Shown: positions 7,961-15,058, numbered from the stretch's first letter. The stretch: 23,446 nt of DNA from CAZXIY01 sp964640935 (GCA_964640935.1 CAZXIY010000013.1:1-23446); one strand, 5' to 3'. The notes: a model not told the origin generated them from the letters alone. Made by a program: numbers and translations.

Positions 7961-8773
7961 TCAGGGTGCGACAGGCAATTTGCTTCCGTCGCCGTAGATA
8001 AAGCCGATGAAATTGGTCGTATCCGTTATTTTGTCCAAATTCACGCTGGAGTAGCCCCATGTGCTGTTGTTGTAGGTGTAGAATGCCCAATAGTTCCACA
8101 CATCGTCACTGATTTTTTTCATTTCGAGTCCGAATATGCTGTTGACGTTGCTGGTGTTCATCTCGTAAGGCATCTTGTATTTGTCAAAGCAATTCTTGGC
8201 CGCATCGTATGCGTTGTTGCCGGTCGCACTGACTTCGAAGTGAAGACCGGACGGCGACTCGATCAGGAATTTGTATCCGTTGAGATTGCTCGTTATCGGC
8301 ACTGCATCTGTCGGTGTGACCGAAGGCACGGATTTGCCGTCGCTGTAGTTGAGGGACACATATCTGCATTCCGAAGCTTTCATCGAGCTGATGTAGCTGC
8401 CGAACTTCGTCCATTCGCCGTTCTGCCACGATGTCTGGTACCAATACGTGTAGTTTCCGTCGGCATCCTGGACTGTTGCCAGGCCGAAAATGGATTTTAT
8501 CCCTTCTCCGTATTTAGCGCTGCTGCTCTTCTCCATCGGTATATCGAATGTCTTCGTAGCATCTTCCAATGCATTCAGAACACTCCCGTCCTTGTTGGTC
8601 TTTCCGTCCATCCAAAAGTATACACCCTGGTTGTCGGTCACCAAAAAAGATACGGTGGTCTTATCGTTGCCATTGTTATTGTTGTTCATGACGACGATGC
8701 CCACGGCGATAGCGGCGACGGCCACTATGGCTACTAGAGCAACGGCGACATACTTTTTCTTAGTAGCATCCAT
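7961..8773 (-). CDS. Membrane-anchored protein with two transcobalamin-like (DUF4430-type) repeats
   Basis: The 270-residue protein has an uncleaved-looking membrane helix at residues 8-29, an Asn-rich linker, and two related domains at about 39-135 and 155-263. The repeats share SIFGL (residues about 94 and 202), a Tyr-Trp pair, a later Trp, and a closing DGKSVP or DGSKLP. This layout (YGxxIxSIxGL, then YW, then W) resembles the beta domain of transcobalamin and intrinsic factor and the bacterial/archaeal DUF4430 family. I infer a surface protein that captures corrinoid for the importer encoded downstream. I chose ATG at 8773 rather than 8803: GGTGAT lies 5 bases ahead of it and the longer version would start at or upstream of the probable transcript start. 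Corrinoid binding has not been shown; a general adhesion or ligand-binding role is the alternative. Confidence 0.75.
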   Translation of the reverse strand: MDATKKKYVAVALVAIVAVAAIAVGIVVMNNNNNGNDKTTVSFLVTDNQGVYFWMDGKTNKDGSVLNALEDATKTFDIPMEKSSSAKYGEGIKSIFGLATVQDADGNYTYWYQTSWQNGEWTKFGSYISSMKASECRYVSLNYSDGKSVPSVTPTDAVPITSNLNGYKFLIESPSGLHFEVSATGNNAYDAAKNCFDKYKMPYEMNTSNVNSIFGLEMKKISDDVWNYWAFYTYNNSTWGYSSVNLDKITDTTNFIGFIYGDGSKLPVAP

Positions 8774-8784
8774 TGTTATCACCA

Positions 8785-8805
8785 AGTTGGATGGATAATC
8801 CAACT
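8785..8805. promoter_or_regulatory. Perfect 8+5+8 inverted repeat, candidate operator
   Basis: AGTTGGAT and ATCCAACT are separated by five bases. The site covers the predicted transcript start of the leftward corrinoid cluster, about 26 bases from its TATA box. The same half-sites recur at 8844-8849 and 8865-8870. Confidence 0.6.
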
Positions 8806-8817
8806 AATTGGAGACCT

Positions 8818-8826
8818 GATTATATT
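8818..8826 (-). promoter_or_regulatory. TATA box of the corrinoid uptake cluster
   Basis: On the minus strand this reads AATATAATC. It lies about 26 bases before the predicted start of transcription near 8796 and ahead of the GGTGAT ribosome binding site of the 8773 start. Confidence 0.55.
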
Positions 8827-8831
8827 GAAAA

Positions 8832-8842
8832 GCATAAAAATC
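8832..8842 (+). promoter_or_regulatory. TATA box of the ABC-2 exporter operon
   Basis: GCATAAAAATC lies about 26 bases before a predicted transcript start near 8863. A GGTGG ribosome binding site at 8875-8879 then precedes the ATG at 8887 by seven bases. Confidence 0.55.
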
Positions 8843-8843
8843 T

Positions 8844-8870
8844 TTGGATGATATACCCACCATTATCCAA
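8844..8870. promoter_or_regulatory. Second TTGGAT...ATCCAA inverted pair
   Basis: TTGGAT at 8844-8849 and ATCCAA at 8865-8870 are separated by 15 bases. The right half lies at the predicted transcript start of the rightward exporter operon. With the pair at 8785-8805 there are four half-sites in about 86 bases. Confidence 0.5.
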
Positions 8871-8886
8871 CCTCGGTGGACAAATA

Positions 8887-9855
8887 ATGACAGACGATCT
8901 TGCGATAGAGGTCAAAGACCTGACGCGGACATTCGGTCCGAAGAACGACGAGAAGATCGCAGTCGACGGAATATCCTTCGAAGTGAAGAAAGGGGAGATC
9001 TTCGGTATACTCGGACCCAACGGGGCCGGGAAGACCACGACGATCAAGATGCTCAGTACGCTCCTCCTGCCAACTTCGGGAAAAGCGATCGTCCTAGGCT
9101 ACGACGTGTCATCCGACAGGAACAAGCGCGACCTCAGGATGAGGATCAACGTCGTCTCCGGCGGAGAAAGAGGGCTGTATTACAGGCTCACCGGAAGACA
9201 GAATCTTTACTATTTTGCGGATCTTTACAACATCCCCCGCAAGGTGCAGAAAGAGAAAGTTAAAGATCTCCTAGAACTCGTCGGACTGACAGATGCGGCC
9301 GACAAACGCGTTGAGGAATACTCCCGCGGAATGAAACAGAGGATACATATCGCGAGAGCGTTGATCAATGATCCGGAGGTCCTGTTCCTGGACGAACCCA
9401 CTATCGGCCTCGATCCCGAGATCTCCAAGGAGATCAGGGCGATCGTCAAAAGGCTGTCCTCCGAAGGCACGACCGTCATTCTCACCACGCACTACATGGC
9501 CGAGGCCGAAGAGCTGTGCGACAGGATGATCATCATGACGCACGGCACCATCGTCGGCTACGGCAGCGTGCCAGAACTGAAATCGAAAGTATCCGAAGCG
9601 GATATGATCAGAGTGGTCACGACGAACGATCCGTCCGATGTCATAAAGTCGATAGAGAACGACGAACGCATCGAGAGCATACGCACGGACGTCGTTACCG
9701 GAAGATACGAGGTGAGCATCCGCATACGCAAAGGAACGGATATGATATCGCAGGTCGAGGACGCCTTCCGCAAGGTCGACGTCAGATCCATCGGATACGA
9801 CGAACCGACCATGGAGGACACGTATCTGCATCTGGTCGGCGGTGACAGCGAATGA
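8887..9855 (+). CDS. ABC-2 type exporter ATPase (DrrA/CcmA family)
   Basis: This is the ATP-hydrolysing subunit of an exporter with the two permeases encoded directly after it. From ATG 8887 it has 322 residues, with Walker A GPNGAGKTT (43-51), a SGGERGLYYRLTG segment in the Q-loop region, signature YSRGMKQR (145-152) and Walker B VLFLDE (165-170). A C-terminal extension of about 90 residues resembles the accessory domain of drug and polysaccharide export ATPases. I chose 8887 over the upstream ATG at 8773 because GGTGG lies seven bases ahead and conserved sequence begins there; the longer version would translate the promoter. The stop overlaps the next ATG (ATGA). The substrate is unknown. 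It diverges from the corrinoid cluster with apparently shared operator half-sites. Confidence 0.9.
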   Translation: MTDDLAIEVKDLTRTFGPKNDEKIAVDGISFEVKKGEIFGILGPNGAGKTTTIKMLSTLLLPTSGKAIVLGYDVSSDRNKRDLRMRINVVSGGERGLYYRLTGRQNLYYFADLYNIPRKVQKEKVKDLLELVGLTDAADKRVEEYSRGMKQRIHIARALINDPEVLFLDEPTIGLDPEISKEIRAIVKRLSSEGTTVILTTHYMAEAEELCDRMIIMTHGTIVGYGSVPELKSKVSEADMIRVVTTNDPSDVIKSIENDERIESIRTDVVTGRYEVSIRIRKGTDMISQVEDAFRKVDVRSIGYDEPTMEDTYLHLVGGDSE

Positions 9856-10637
9856 ACTTCAGGGCGATAGGTGCATCCTTCCGACAGCAGGCCATCCAAT
9901 TCGTGACAGACCCGCAGTGGATAATACCCAGCATAATATCGCCATTCCTTTTCACCATGGTGGTCCTGATGATCTACCCGGACGTCACCGGCCCGGTGGT
10001 CCTGCAGGCCGTTCTCGGCGGCGGAGTTCTGGGGATGTGGGGCAACACCCTTTTCGCATCCAGCTACACGATCTCTTTCGACAGGATGAACGGCACGTTG
10101 GAACCGCTCATCGCATCGCCAACGAATCTCGTCGACGTGATAATCGGCCGCGCCATATGGAACGCGTTGATAGGGTTGCTGAATGCCCTGCTCGTGTTCG
10201 TGATAGCCGAACTGATATTCAGGACGGATGTGACGGTCGTCGATCCGCTCATGTTCTTCCTGACCCTGATACTGACGCTCCTCTCGCTCGCATCCATCGG
10301 ACTGATATTCTCCGCCGCGTTCGTATTCTCCAGAAGGAGCTACGTCCTGACGAGCATCGCCGAATATCCGATCTACATACTCTGCGGAGCGCTCGTTCCG
10401 ATTACAATGCTCCCCGGATGGACCAATTACATCTCCTTGGCCTTGGCCCCGACATGGGGCGTAGAGGCGATGAAGATGGCCGCCGTGGAAGGTTATCAGA
10501 GCACATTGGGGTTCGATATGTGGACATGCATCGCCGCGATGCTGATACTGACCGCCGTGTGCCTCGTGATCGCATCGCTGCTGCTGAGAAGGATAGAACG
10601 CAATATAATGGAGACGGGCTCCGCCACGAGGTACTGA
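9852..10637 (+). CDS. ABC-2 family exporter permease, first subunit
   Basis: This 261-residue membrane protein belongs to the ABC-2 transporter family. Six hydrophobic segments can be seen, starting with one at about 25-45 and ending with one at about 230-250. The segment FDRMNGTLEPLIASPTN, between the second and third helices, is typical of the coupling region in this family, where a short amphipathic stretch contacts the ATPase. The ATG overlaps the ATPase stop by four bases. The following permease begins one base after this gene's stop, so the three proteins are very probably made together as one transporter with two different half-permeases. No feature of the sequence indicates the exported compound. 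Confidence 0.85.
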   Translation: MNFRAIGASFRQQAIQFVTDPQWIIPSIISPFLFTMVVLMIYPDVTGPVVLQAVLGGGVLGMWGNTLFASSYTISFDRMNGTLEPLIASPTNLVDVIIGRAIWNALIGLLNALLVFVIAELIFRTDVTVVDPLMFFLTLILTLLSLASIGLIFSAAFVFSRRSYVLTSIAEYPIYILCGALVPITMLPGWTNYISLALAPTWGVEAMKMAAVEGYQSTLGFDMWTCIAAMLILTAVCLVIASLLLRRIERNIMETGSATRY

Positions 10638-10638
10638 C

Positions 10639-11439
10639 ATGGGCTTCAACGAAACCGTTCAGACCGTCCGGTCGTCCATGTTCGTCGCCCTCAGGAACAG
10701 ATTCGCGACGATACCCGTCTGGCTCTGGTTCCTGCAGATAATCCTGACGTCGTTCTTCACGATGTACTTCTTCGCGGTGATCGCCGATTATGTCGGGAAC
10801 CCCGATGTAACGGTTCAGTATGTCGTCATAGGTAACGCGGTGCAGAGCATCGCGATGACGACGCTTTACTCCGTATCCGAGATACCGGGCGTCGAGAAGC
10901 ACACCGGGACCCTGCCTACGCTCATGTCCACCCCGTCGAAGATGTTCGACATATTTCTGGGCATGGCCATGTTCAACATACTCGCCGGCATCGTATCATC
11001 GACGTTCAGCCTGTTCGCATCATCGTTGGTCTTCAATGTCGACTTCTCGAGCGCGAACATCCTTTCCATCGTAACCGTCATGCTGCTGACGATACTATCG
11101 CTGACGGGGATGGGAATGATGATTGGCAGCATCGGCATCAGACTGAGGACATCGTCGATAATCGCCAATGTTGTCACATATCTCGGTCTCGTCCTCTGCG
11201 GTATCAATTTCCCCGTATCCTCGCTCCCCGGATGGCTGCAGGCGGTCTCGTACTGCCATCCGCTGACCTATGCCGTGGACGCGACAAGAAAAGCGGTCGA
11301 AGGGGCCTCGCTCGTCGATATCTCCGGACAGATACTGATGATGGTCGTGCTGGGGGCAATATTCCTCCTGCTATCTTACGCCATGTTCTCGTTCTTCGAA
11401 AGGAAGGCTAGAAAGACAGGTTCGTACGACACCTTCTGA
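10639..11439 (+). CDS. ABC-2 family exporter permease, second subunit
   Basis: This 266-residue protein is a second ABC-2 permease, related in layout to the one encoded just before it. It has six hydrophobic segments, and PGVEKHTGTLPTLMSTPSK holds the equivalent of the coupling region after the second helix. A late SLPGWLQAVSYCHPLTYAVD segment parallels MLPGWTNYISLALAPTW in the first permease, which suggests an old duplication. It begins one base after the previous stop and is the last gene of the operon. The usual architecture is one permease from each gene with an ATPase dimer; the substrate cannot be inferred. Confidence 0.85.
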   Translation: MGFNETVQTVRSSMFVALRNRFATIPVWLWFLQIILTSFFTMYFFAVIADYVGNPDVTVQYVVIGNAVQSIAMTTLYSVSEIPGVEKHTGTLPTLMSTPSKMFDIFLGMAMFNILAGIVSSTFSLFASSLVFNVDFSSANILSIVTVMLLTILSLTGMGMMIGSIGIRLRTSSIIANVVTYLGLVLCGINFPVSSLPGWLQAVSYCHPLTYAVDATRKAVEGASLVDISGQILMMVVLGAIFLLLSYAMFSFFERKARKTGSYDTF

Positions 11440-11452
11440 CGTAATTACGGGA

Positions 11453-11461
11453 ATATTATTA
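11453..11461 (+). promoter_or_regulatory. TATA box upstream of inorganic pyrophosphatase
   Basis: An ATATTATTA box centred about 31 bases before the ATG at 11488 predicts a very short leader. A GGAGGT lies at 11467-11472, too far (15 bases) for a normal Shine-Dalgarno site. Confidence 0.4.
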
Positions 11462-11487
11462 TGTATGGAGGTATCGAATGATACATT

Positions 11488-12027
11488 ATGAGCGTGAACA
11501 TTTGGCATGACATAGATCCGAAGAGGATCTCTCCGAAGGACTTCATGGTCGTCGTCGAGATCCCCAAAGGCTGCAAGAACAAATACGAACTCGACAAGGA
11601 GACGGGATTCCTCAAACTCGACCGCATACTCTACACGTCGACCCACTACCCCGCCAACTACGGTTTCATACCCAGGACATACGCGGACGACAACGATCCG
11701 CTGGATGCCCTCGTCCTCTGCTCCGAGCCGATAGCACCTCTGACATTGGTCAGATGCTACCCGATAGGCGCAATAAAGATGATCGACAACGGAGCCAATG
11801 ACGAGAAAGTTATCGCCATCCCCTTCGACGATCCGACATACAACGGCTACCACGACATCTCCGAACTGCCGAAACACATCTTCGATGAGATGAGCCACTT
11901 CTTCAAAGTGTACAAAGAGCTGGAGAACAAGAAGACCGCCGTGGACGAGGTCATCGGAGCGAAAGAAGTGAACGACATCATCGTTCACTCCATCGACAAC
12001 TACAACAAGCTGTTCGCCAAGAAATGA
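11488..12027 (+). CDS. ppa: Family I inorganic pyrophosphatase
   Basis: This soluble enzyme splits pyrophosphate to two phosphates with magnesium, pulling biosynthetic reactions forward. The product has 179 residues, the normal size. It carries the family I markers EIPKGCKNKYELD near residue 24, the THYPANYGFIPRT stretch near 52, the metal-binding DDNDPLDALV near 68, and a later DPTYNGYHDI. The preceding exporter operon ends 48 bases upstream and the gene has its own TATA box, so it is probably transcribed on its own. The start is placed at 11488; a nearby ATG at 11478 is out of frame. Confidence 0.97.
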   Translation: MSVNIWHDIDPKRISPKDFMVVVEIPKGCKNKYELDKETGFLKLDRILYTSTHYPANYGFIPRTYADDNDPLDALVLCSEPIAPLTLVRCYPIGAIKMIDNGANDEKVIAIPFDDPTYNGYHDISELPKHIFDEMSHFFKVYKELENKKTAVDEVIGAKEVNDIIVHSIDNYNKLFAKK

Positions 12028-12080
12028 TCGGTCCCCGCTGACGATTCATCAAACCACTTCCGGTCCATTCCGGCGATATG

Positions 12081-12088
12081 TTTTATTA
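12081..12088 (+). promoter_or_regulatory. TATA box of dCTP deaminase gene
   Basis: TTTTATTA is centred 26 bases before the ATG at 12110. This predicts a leaderless message and argues against the upstream ATG at 12092. Confidence 0.55.
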
Positions 12089-12109
12089 TCGATGGGCAAT
12101 GCACGGGGC

Positions 12110-12601
12110 ATGGCCATCCTCTCAGACAAGGACATCGTTGAAAGTCTCATGACCGGGTATCTCGGCATTGCCGATTACAGCGAGAAGAGCCTGACACCCA
12201 ACGGCTACGACCTCCGCATAGCGGAGATCAGCATCCGCGGGGACGCCGACATACACAGGGAAGGCATCGTATCGATACCTCCTAGGACGATGTTCTACGT
12301 CTCGACGATCGAACGCGTGAGAATGGCGAACGACATCTGCGCTCAGCTCTGGCTCAGGACGTCGTGGATAAGGAAAGGCGTGATGGCATCGTTCGGGAAG
12401 ATAGACGCCGGGTTCGAGGGGACACTCACGCTCGGAGCATACAACGCCACGGATACCGCGATAGAGATACCGATAGGCGAAAGATTCTGCCAGATGGTGT
12501 TCGAGACCCTCACATCCGCATCCGACAAGGATTATGCCAGACGCAGCGGGAATTACCAGGGGCAGACGGGCATTACTTTAGAGTCTGTAAAACGCAAATG
12601 A
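12110..12601 (+). CDS. dcd: dCTP deaminase (possibly bifunctional with dUTPase)
   Basis: The enzyme converts dCTP to dUTP and, in some archaea, directly to dUMP, supplying thymidylate synthesis. The 163-residue product opens MAILSDKDI, a typical family start, and contains LTPNGYDLRI near residue 29, LRTSWIRKGVMAS near 83, the active-site GKIDAGFEGTLTL with its glutamate, and a C-terminal GNYQGQTGITL lid. The start at 12110 is preferred over 12092 because it matches the family N-terminus and the TATA spacing. The sequence alone does not settle whether the archaeal bifunctional activity is present. Confidence 0.93.
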   Translation: MAILSDKDIVESLMTGYLGIADYSEKSLTPNGYDLRIAEISIRGDADIHREGIVSIPPRTMFYVSTIERVRMANDICAQLWLRTSWIRKGVMASFGKIDAGFEGTLTLGAYNATDTAIEIPIGERFCQMVFETLTSASDKDYARRSGNYQGQTGITLESVKRK

Positions 12602-12612
12602 ACGTAGCGTTT

Positions 12613-12620
12613 TTTAAATA
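12613..12620 (+). promoter_or_regulatory. TATA box of the Ala-rich repeat protein gene
   Basis: TTTAAATA is centred 27 bases before the ATG at 12644, which implies leaderless translation from that codon. The ATG at 12620 overlaps the box itself and cannot be the start. Confidence 0.6.
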
Positions 12621-12643
12621 TGGCACATGTCAGTATATGGTCC

Positions 12644-13897
12644 ATGGATCCTAATGCAACATTTTTGTTTTCATTGGTCCCATTGATACTCTCAATGCTG
12701 TTGCTGGCATACGTCATAGGATGCAGCGGGAAGGAGGAACCCGCCGTAAAACATGACGCCGGCAAGGCCGTTAAGGCAAAACAGAAGGATCCTGCATCAG
12801 AACCATCGATAACCGCCGATAATCCGACGATCGACACACCTCCGGCAGCAGAAGCAGTTGCCGTAAGTGCCGTCGCCGATGGATCGACGAATGCTGTAGC
12901 GGATGAACAGTCCAAGGCGGACGAGGCAAAGGTGGCGGCACCGGCCGATGACGTGGCAGGTACCGTATCCGGAGCCGAGGTCGCAAAGGACGTTCATGTC
13001 GCCGAAGCTGGAACTGCGGCCGCGGCCGGACCATCCGGGTCCGGAGCAGGCGTTGCTGTCGCTGCCGGTGCAGCGACTGTAGCAGCCGGCGCGGCAGTCG
13101 CCTCATCTAAGGACGACAAAGCAGAAGATACCGAAGGTAACGAGAACGACGAGTCCGCCATTCAGCCCGAGACTGTTGCTGCTGCCGGTGCAGCCGCTGC
13201 GGTAGCAGGTGCGGCCGTAGCTGCGTCATCAGATGATGCAGAAGAGGCCGCAGATCAGAATGGCGAGACCGAACCGGTCGCCGAGTCCGCAGTCGCTGCC
13301 GGTGCAGCGGCCGAGACAGCCTCTAATGCAGAGGCAGAGGATCATAACGATAACGAGAATTCCGCCGAACCTATCGACGAGACCCCGGTCTCCGACGATT
13401 CAGAGATAGCGGGAACTTCCGGATCCAGCAACGATATCCCCGACAACGATATCGACAAGAAAGCAGCTGCAGGAGCCGCCGTGGCGGGCGTCGCCGCAGT
13501 CGCTGCATCATCCGAGAAGAAAGAGAAACCCGCTCCGGGAACGATCATTGACGGGAAGATCGTCGGAGACGACGGTGAATTGTACGACGTGATCGACTTC
13601 GAATCGTCGCCGGAAGACGTCGTCAGAAGAGCAACGTGGAATAAAGGTCTCAGATGCCGCAGGAACTACGGCATCAACAACATACAGGTCGCTTTCGTCA
13701 AGAGCAAGGTCGCCGTATATGTGACGGACGACGGAGCACCTGCCGCCAAGGACGAGAAGCTCGTCAGCGACGGTTGGGTAGTCCTGAGATACAAGGGATC
13801 GGACGTAACCGATGGTAAAGTGCAGGCCGAAGAGATCAAAGAGGCATCTAAAGAGAATCTTCGTCGCATGAACAAAGCGAAAAAGAATAAACATTAA
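12644..13897 (+). CDS. Membrane-anchored Ala/Gly-rich acidic repeat protein, function unknown
   Basis: I do not recognise this protein. From ATG 12644 it has 417 residues: a hydrophobic N-terminal segment (about 6-27) ending VIGCSG; a long low-complexity middle; and a compact C-terminal domain (about 295-417). That domain contains DGKIVGDDGELYDVIDF and a motif with RCRRNYGINN, and ends in a Lys/Arg-rich tail. The middle alternates Ala/Gly blocks (about 134-156, 178-196, 214-225, 273-290) with acidic spacers. At DNA level the first three blocks share an exact 14-base word at 13061, 13181 and 13295, so the array grew by duplication of a roughly 114-120 base unit. The Cys could be a lipobox, but basic residues right after the helix favour a cytoplasmic C-terminus. 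A hairpin terminator follows. Confidence 0.8.
   Translation: MDPNATFLFSLVPLILSMLLLAYVIGCSGKEEPAVKHDAGKAVKAKQKDPASEPSITADNPTIDTPPAAEAVAVSAVADGSTNAVADEQSKADEAKVAAPADDVAGTVSGAEVAKDVHVAEAGTAAAAGPSGSGAGVAVAAGAATVAAGAAVASSKDDKAEDTEGNENDESAIQPETVAAAGAAAAVAGAAVAASSDDAEEAADQNGETEPVAESAVAAGAAAETASNAEAEDHNDNENSAEPIDETPVSDDSEIAGTSGSSNDIPDNDIDKKAAAGAAVAGVAAVAASSEKKEKPAPGTIIDGKIVGDDGELYDVIDFESSPEDVVRRATWNKGLRCRRNYGINNIQVAFVKSKVAVYVTDDGAPAAKDEKLVSDGWVVLRYKGSDVTDGKVQAEEIKEASKENLRRMNKAKKNKH
13061..13512 (+). repeat. Degenerate tandem repeat, about 114-120 bp unit, inside the Ala-rich gene
   Basis: GCTGCCGGTGCAGC occurs exactly at 13061-13074, 13181-13194 and 13295-13308, with a degraded fourth block at about 13463-13512. 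Each unit encodes an Ala/Gly run followed by an acidic spacer. Confidence 0.7.
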
Positions 13898-13899
13898 AC

Positions 13900-13928
13900 G
13901 GCCAGACCTCTGGCCTTCCTTTTTTATG
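13900..13928 (+). terminator. Hairpin plus T-run terminator
   Basis: GGCCAGA and TCTGGCC form a 7-bp stem with a two-base centre (13900-13915). TTCCTTTTTT follows. It ends the Ala-rich protein message before the convergent trm5 gene. Confidence 0.7.
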
Positions 13929-13937
13929 AACAACTCC

Positions 13938-13955
13938 GTCAGCGTTAACGCTGAC
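13938..13955. other. Perfect 18-bp palindrome between convergent genes
   Basis: GTCAGCGTTAACGCTGAC is its own reverse complement. It lies five bases beyond the trm5 stop and has no T-run on the minus strand, so it is not a standard terminator for trm5. Confidence 0.6.
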
Positions 13956-13960
13956 CTCGA

Positions 13961-14956
13961 TCATTTTCTGATTATGTCGAGCACATATACGCTGGCGGAC
14001 GGAGAATAGGTCTTCAGCTCCTTCTTCTCCGATATCCCGCAGTCCAATCCTTCAGAACGCATACGCTCGATAAGGGTTGCACATTCATCGTCGGAAGAAT
14101 CCCTTTCCATGATCTTGTGCATATGGATCGTCCCGCCGACCACCGTCTTGGCCAATGCGTCTGGAAGGAACTCCTCTGCTATCTGCGGAAGGTTCATGAT
14201 TATGCGGTCCGCATCCGGGAGCGTCCTGATGACCTCCCTCGCATCTCCTTCGATGGGGACGATATTCTCCATGCGGTTCAGCACGATGTTCCTTCTCATG
14301 TACTCCACGGCGTCATGGTTCAGATCTATCGCATACACCACTTTCGGATTTGCGTATCTGCATATGGTCAGCGGGAACGGGGCGACGCCTGCGAACATAT
14401 CGATTATCACTTCTCCGTCCTTCACGAGAGATGCGACCCTTTCGCGTTCCGTGGACAGTCTGGGGTTGAAGTACACCTTGGCCGGGTCCGTGGCCATGAC
14501 CACCCCGGATTCGCGGTGCATCGTCTCCGTAGGTCCCGTGCCGGCTATCAATTCGAGGTCGCGGATACGGAACTCGCCTTTCACGCCGGAATCCAGAAGG
14601 ACCGCTCTCGTGCTCGGGAGCACGGCCATCAGAGCCGCTCCGATATCGTGCTTGTACGGCAGCAATTCATCGACGAGCTTCACTATGGTGATGTCGCCGA
14701 CATTGTCGTAAGAACTTGGGAGGGTCTCGCGTATCTCCTCCGGAAGGAGCATCCTGTAGTCTGTCTCGCGGTGCTCTATGACCTCGAGATCCGCATCCTC
14801 CGTCGGGAATCCTTCGAACGAATCTCCGATTATCGGTATCAGGAGATCGTCGCCGTCGCGGCGTATCTTATGACCGACGTCGAGAAGACCGTCGGACTTC
14901 AGCCCGATCCTGACAGGATTGCCTCTGTCCTTCGGTACGCGGATGCAACGGACCAT
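13961..14956 (-). CDS. trm5: tRNA (guanine-37 N1)-methyltransferase Trm5
   Basis: Trm5 methylates N1 of G37 next to the anticodon and prevents +1 frameshifting; it is the archaeal/eukaryotic counterpart of bacterial TrmD. The 331-residue product has the SAM-binding motif DMFAGVAPFPL beginning at residue 186, the ribose-binding YAIDLNHDA near 208, and the catalytic-region NLP at 255-257. The preceding segment TETMHRESGVVMATDPAKVY and then FNPRLSTERERV is typical of archaeal Trm5. The length matches archaeal Trm5b. The ATG at 14956 lies 27 bases from a TTTTATTAC box, so the message is probably leaderless. It is divergent from diphthine synthase, sharing a roughly 100-bp promoter region. Confidence 0.94.
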   Translation of the reverse strand: MVRCIRVPKDRGNPVRIGLKSDGLLDVGHKIRRDGDDLLIPIIGDSFEGFPTEDADLEVIEHRETDYRMLLPEEIRETLPSSYDNVGDITIVKLVDELLPYKHDIGAALMAVLPSTRAVLLDSGVKGEFRIRDLELIAGTGPTETMHRESGVVMATDPAKVYFNPRLSTERERVASLVKDGEVIIDMFAGVAPFPLTICRYANPKVVYAIDLNHDAVEYMRRNIVLNRMENIVPIEGDAREVIRTLPDADRIIMNLPQIAEEFLPDALAKTVVGGTIHMHKIMERDSSDDECATLIERMRSEGLDCGISEKKELKTYSPSASVYVLDIIRK

Positions 14957-14978
14957 GCCATCGGTATCTGCAGGTCGG

Positions 14979-14987
14979 TAATAAAAC
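14979..14987 (-). promoter_or_regulatory. TATA box of trm5
   Basis: TTTTATTAC on the minus strand is centred 27 bases from the ATG at 14956 and predicts a leaderless message. Confidence 0.55.
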
Positions 14988-15024
14988 GAATGCCCGGGTT
15001 CCGTCGGCGTATGCGATTCCCGCC

Positions 15025-15035
15025 AATATTTATTA
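15025..15035 (+). promoter_or_regulatory. TATA box of dphB
   Basis: AATATTTATTA has its core centred 27 bases before the ATG at 15059. This fixes the start and shows that the long open frame upstream (from 14117) is not part of the gene. Confidence 0.6.
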
Positions 15036-15058
15036 ACGCGGCACCCTTCGGGAAAACG

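Noticed and set aside
8774..8886. N-terminal extension of the exporter ATPase starting at 8773
   Set aside because: The extension would translate the promoter and operator region, and a good ribosome binding site precedes 8887.
8774..8886. Cobalamin riboswitch upstream of the uptake cluster
   Set aside because: The space is only about 113 bases, shared by two promoters, and contains none of the conserved B12-box elements; protein operators fit better.
9558..10649. 363-codon minus-strand frame opposite the exporter genes
   Set aside because: His/Arg/Glu/Tyr-rich shadow composition, no motifs, and it covers parts of two well-supported genes.
11471..11484. Small inverted repeat GTATC-GAAT-GATAC ahead of pyrophosphatase
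   Set aside because: Five-base arms are too short to distinguish from chance, and no regulator is nearby.
14117..15058. Open frame of 314 codons ahead of diphthine synthase, in the same frame
   Set aside because: It is antisense to trm5, has the odd His/Arg/Val composition of a shadow frame, and a TATA box plus the conserved DphB N-terminus place the start at 15059.
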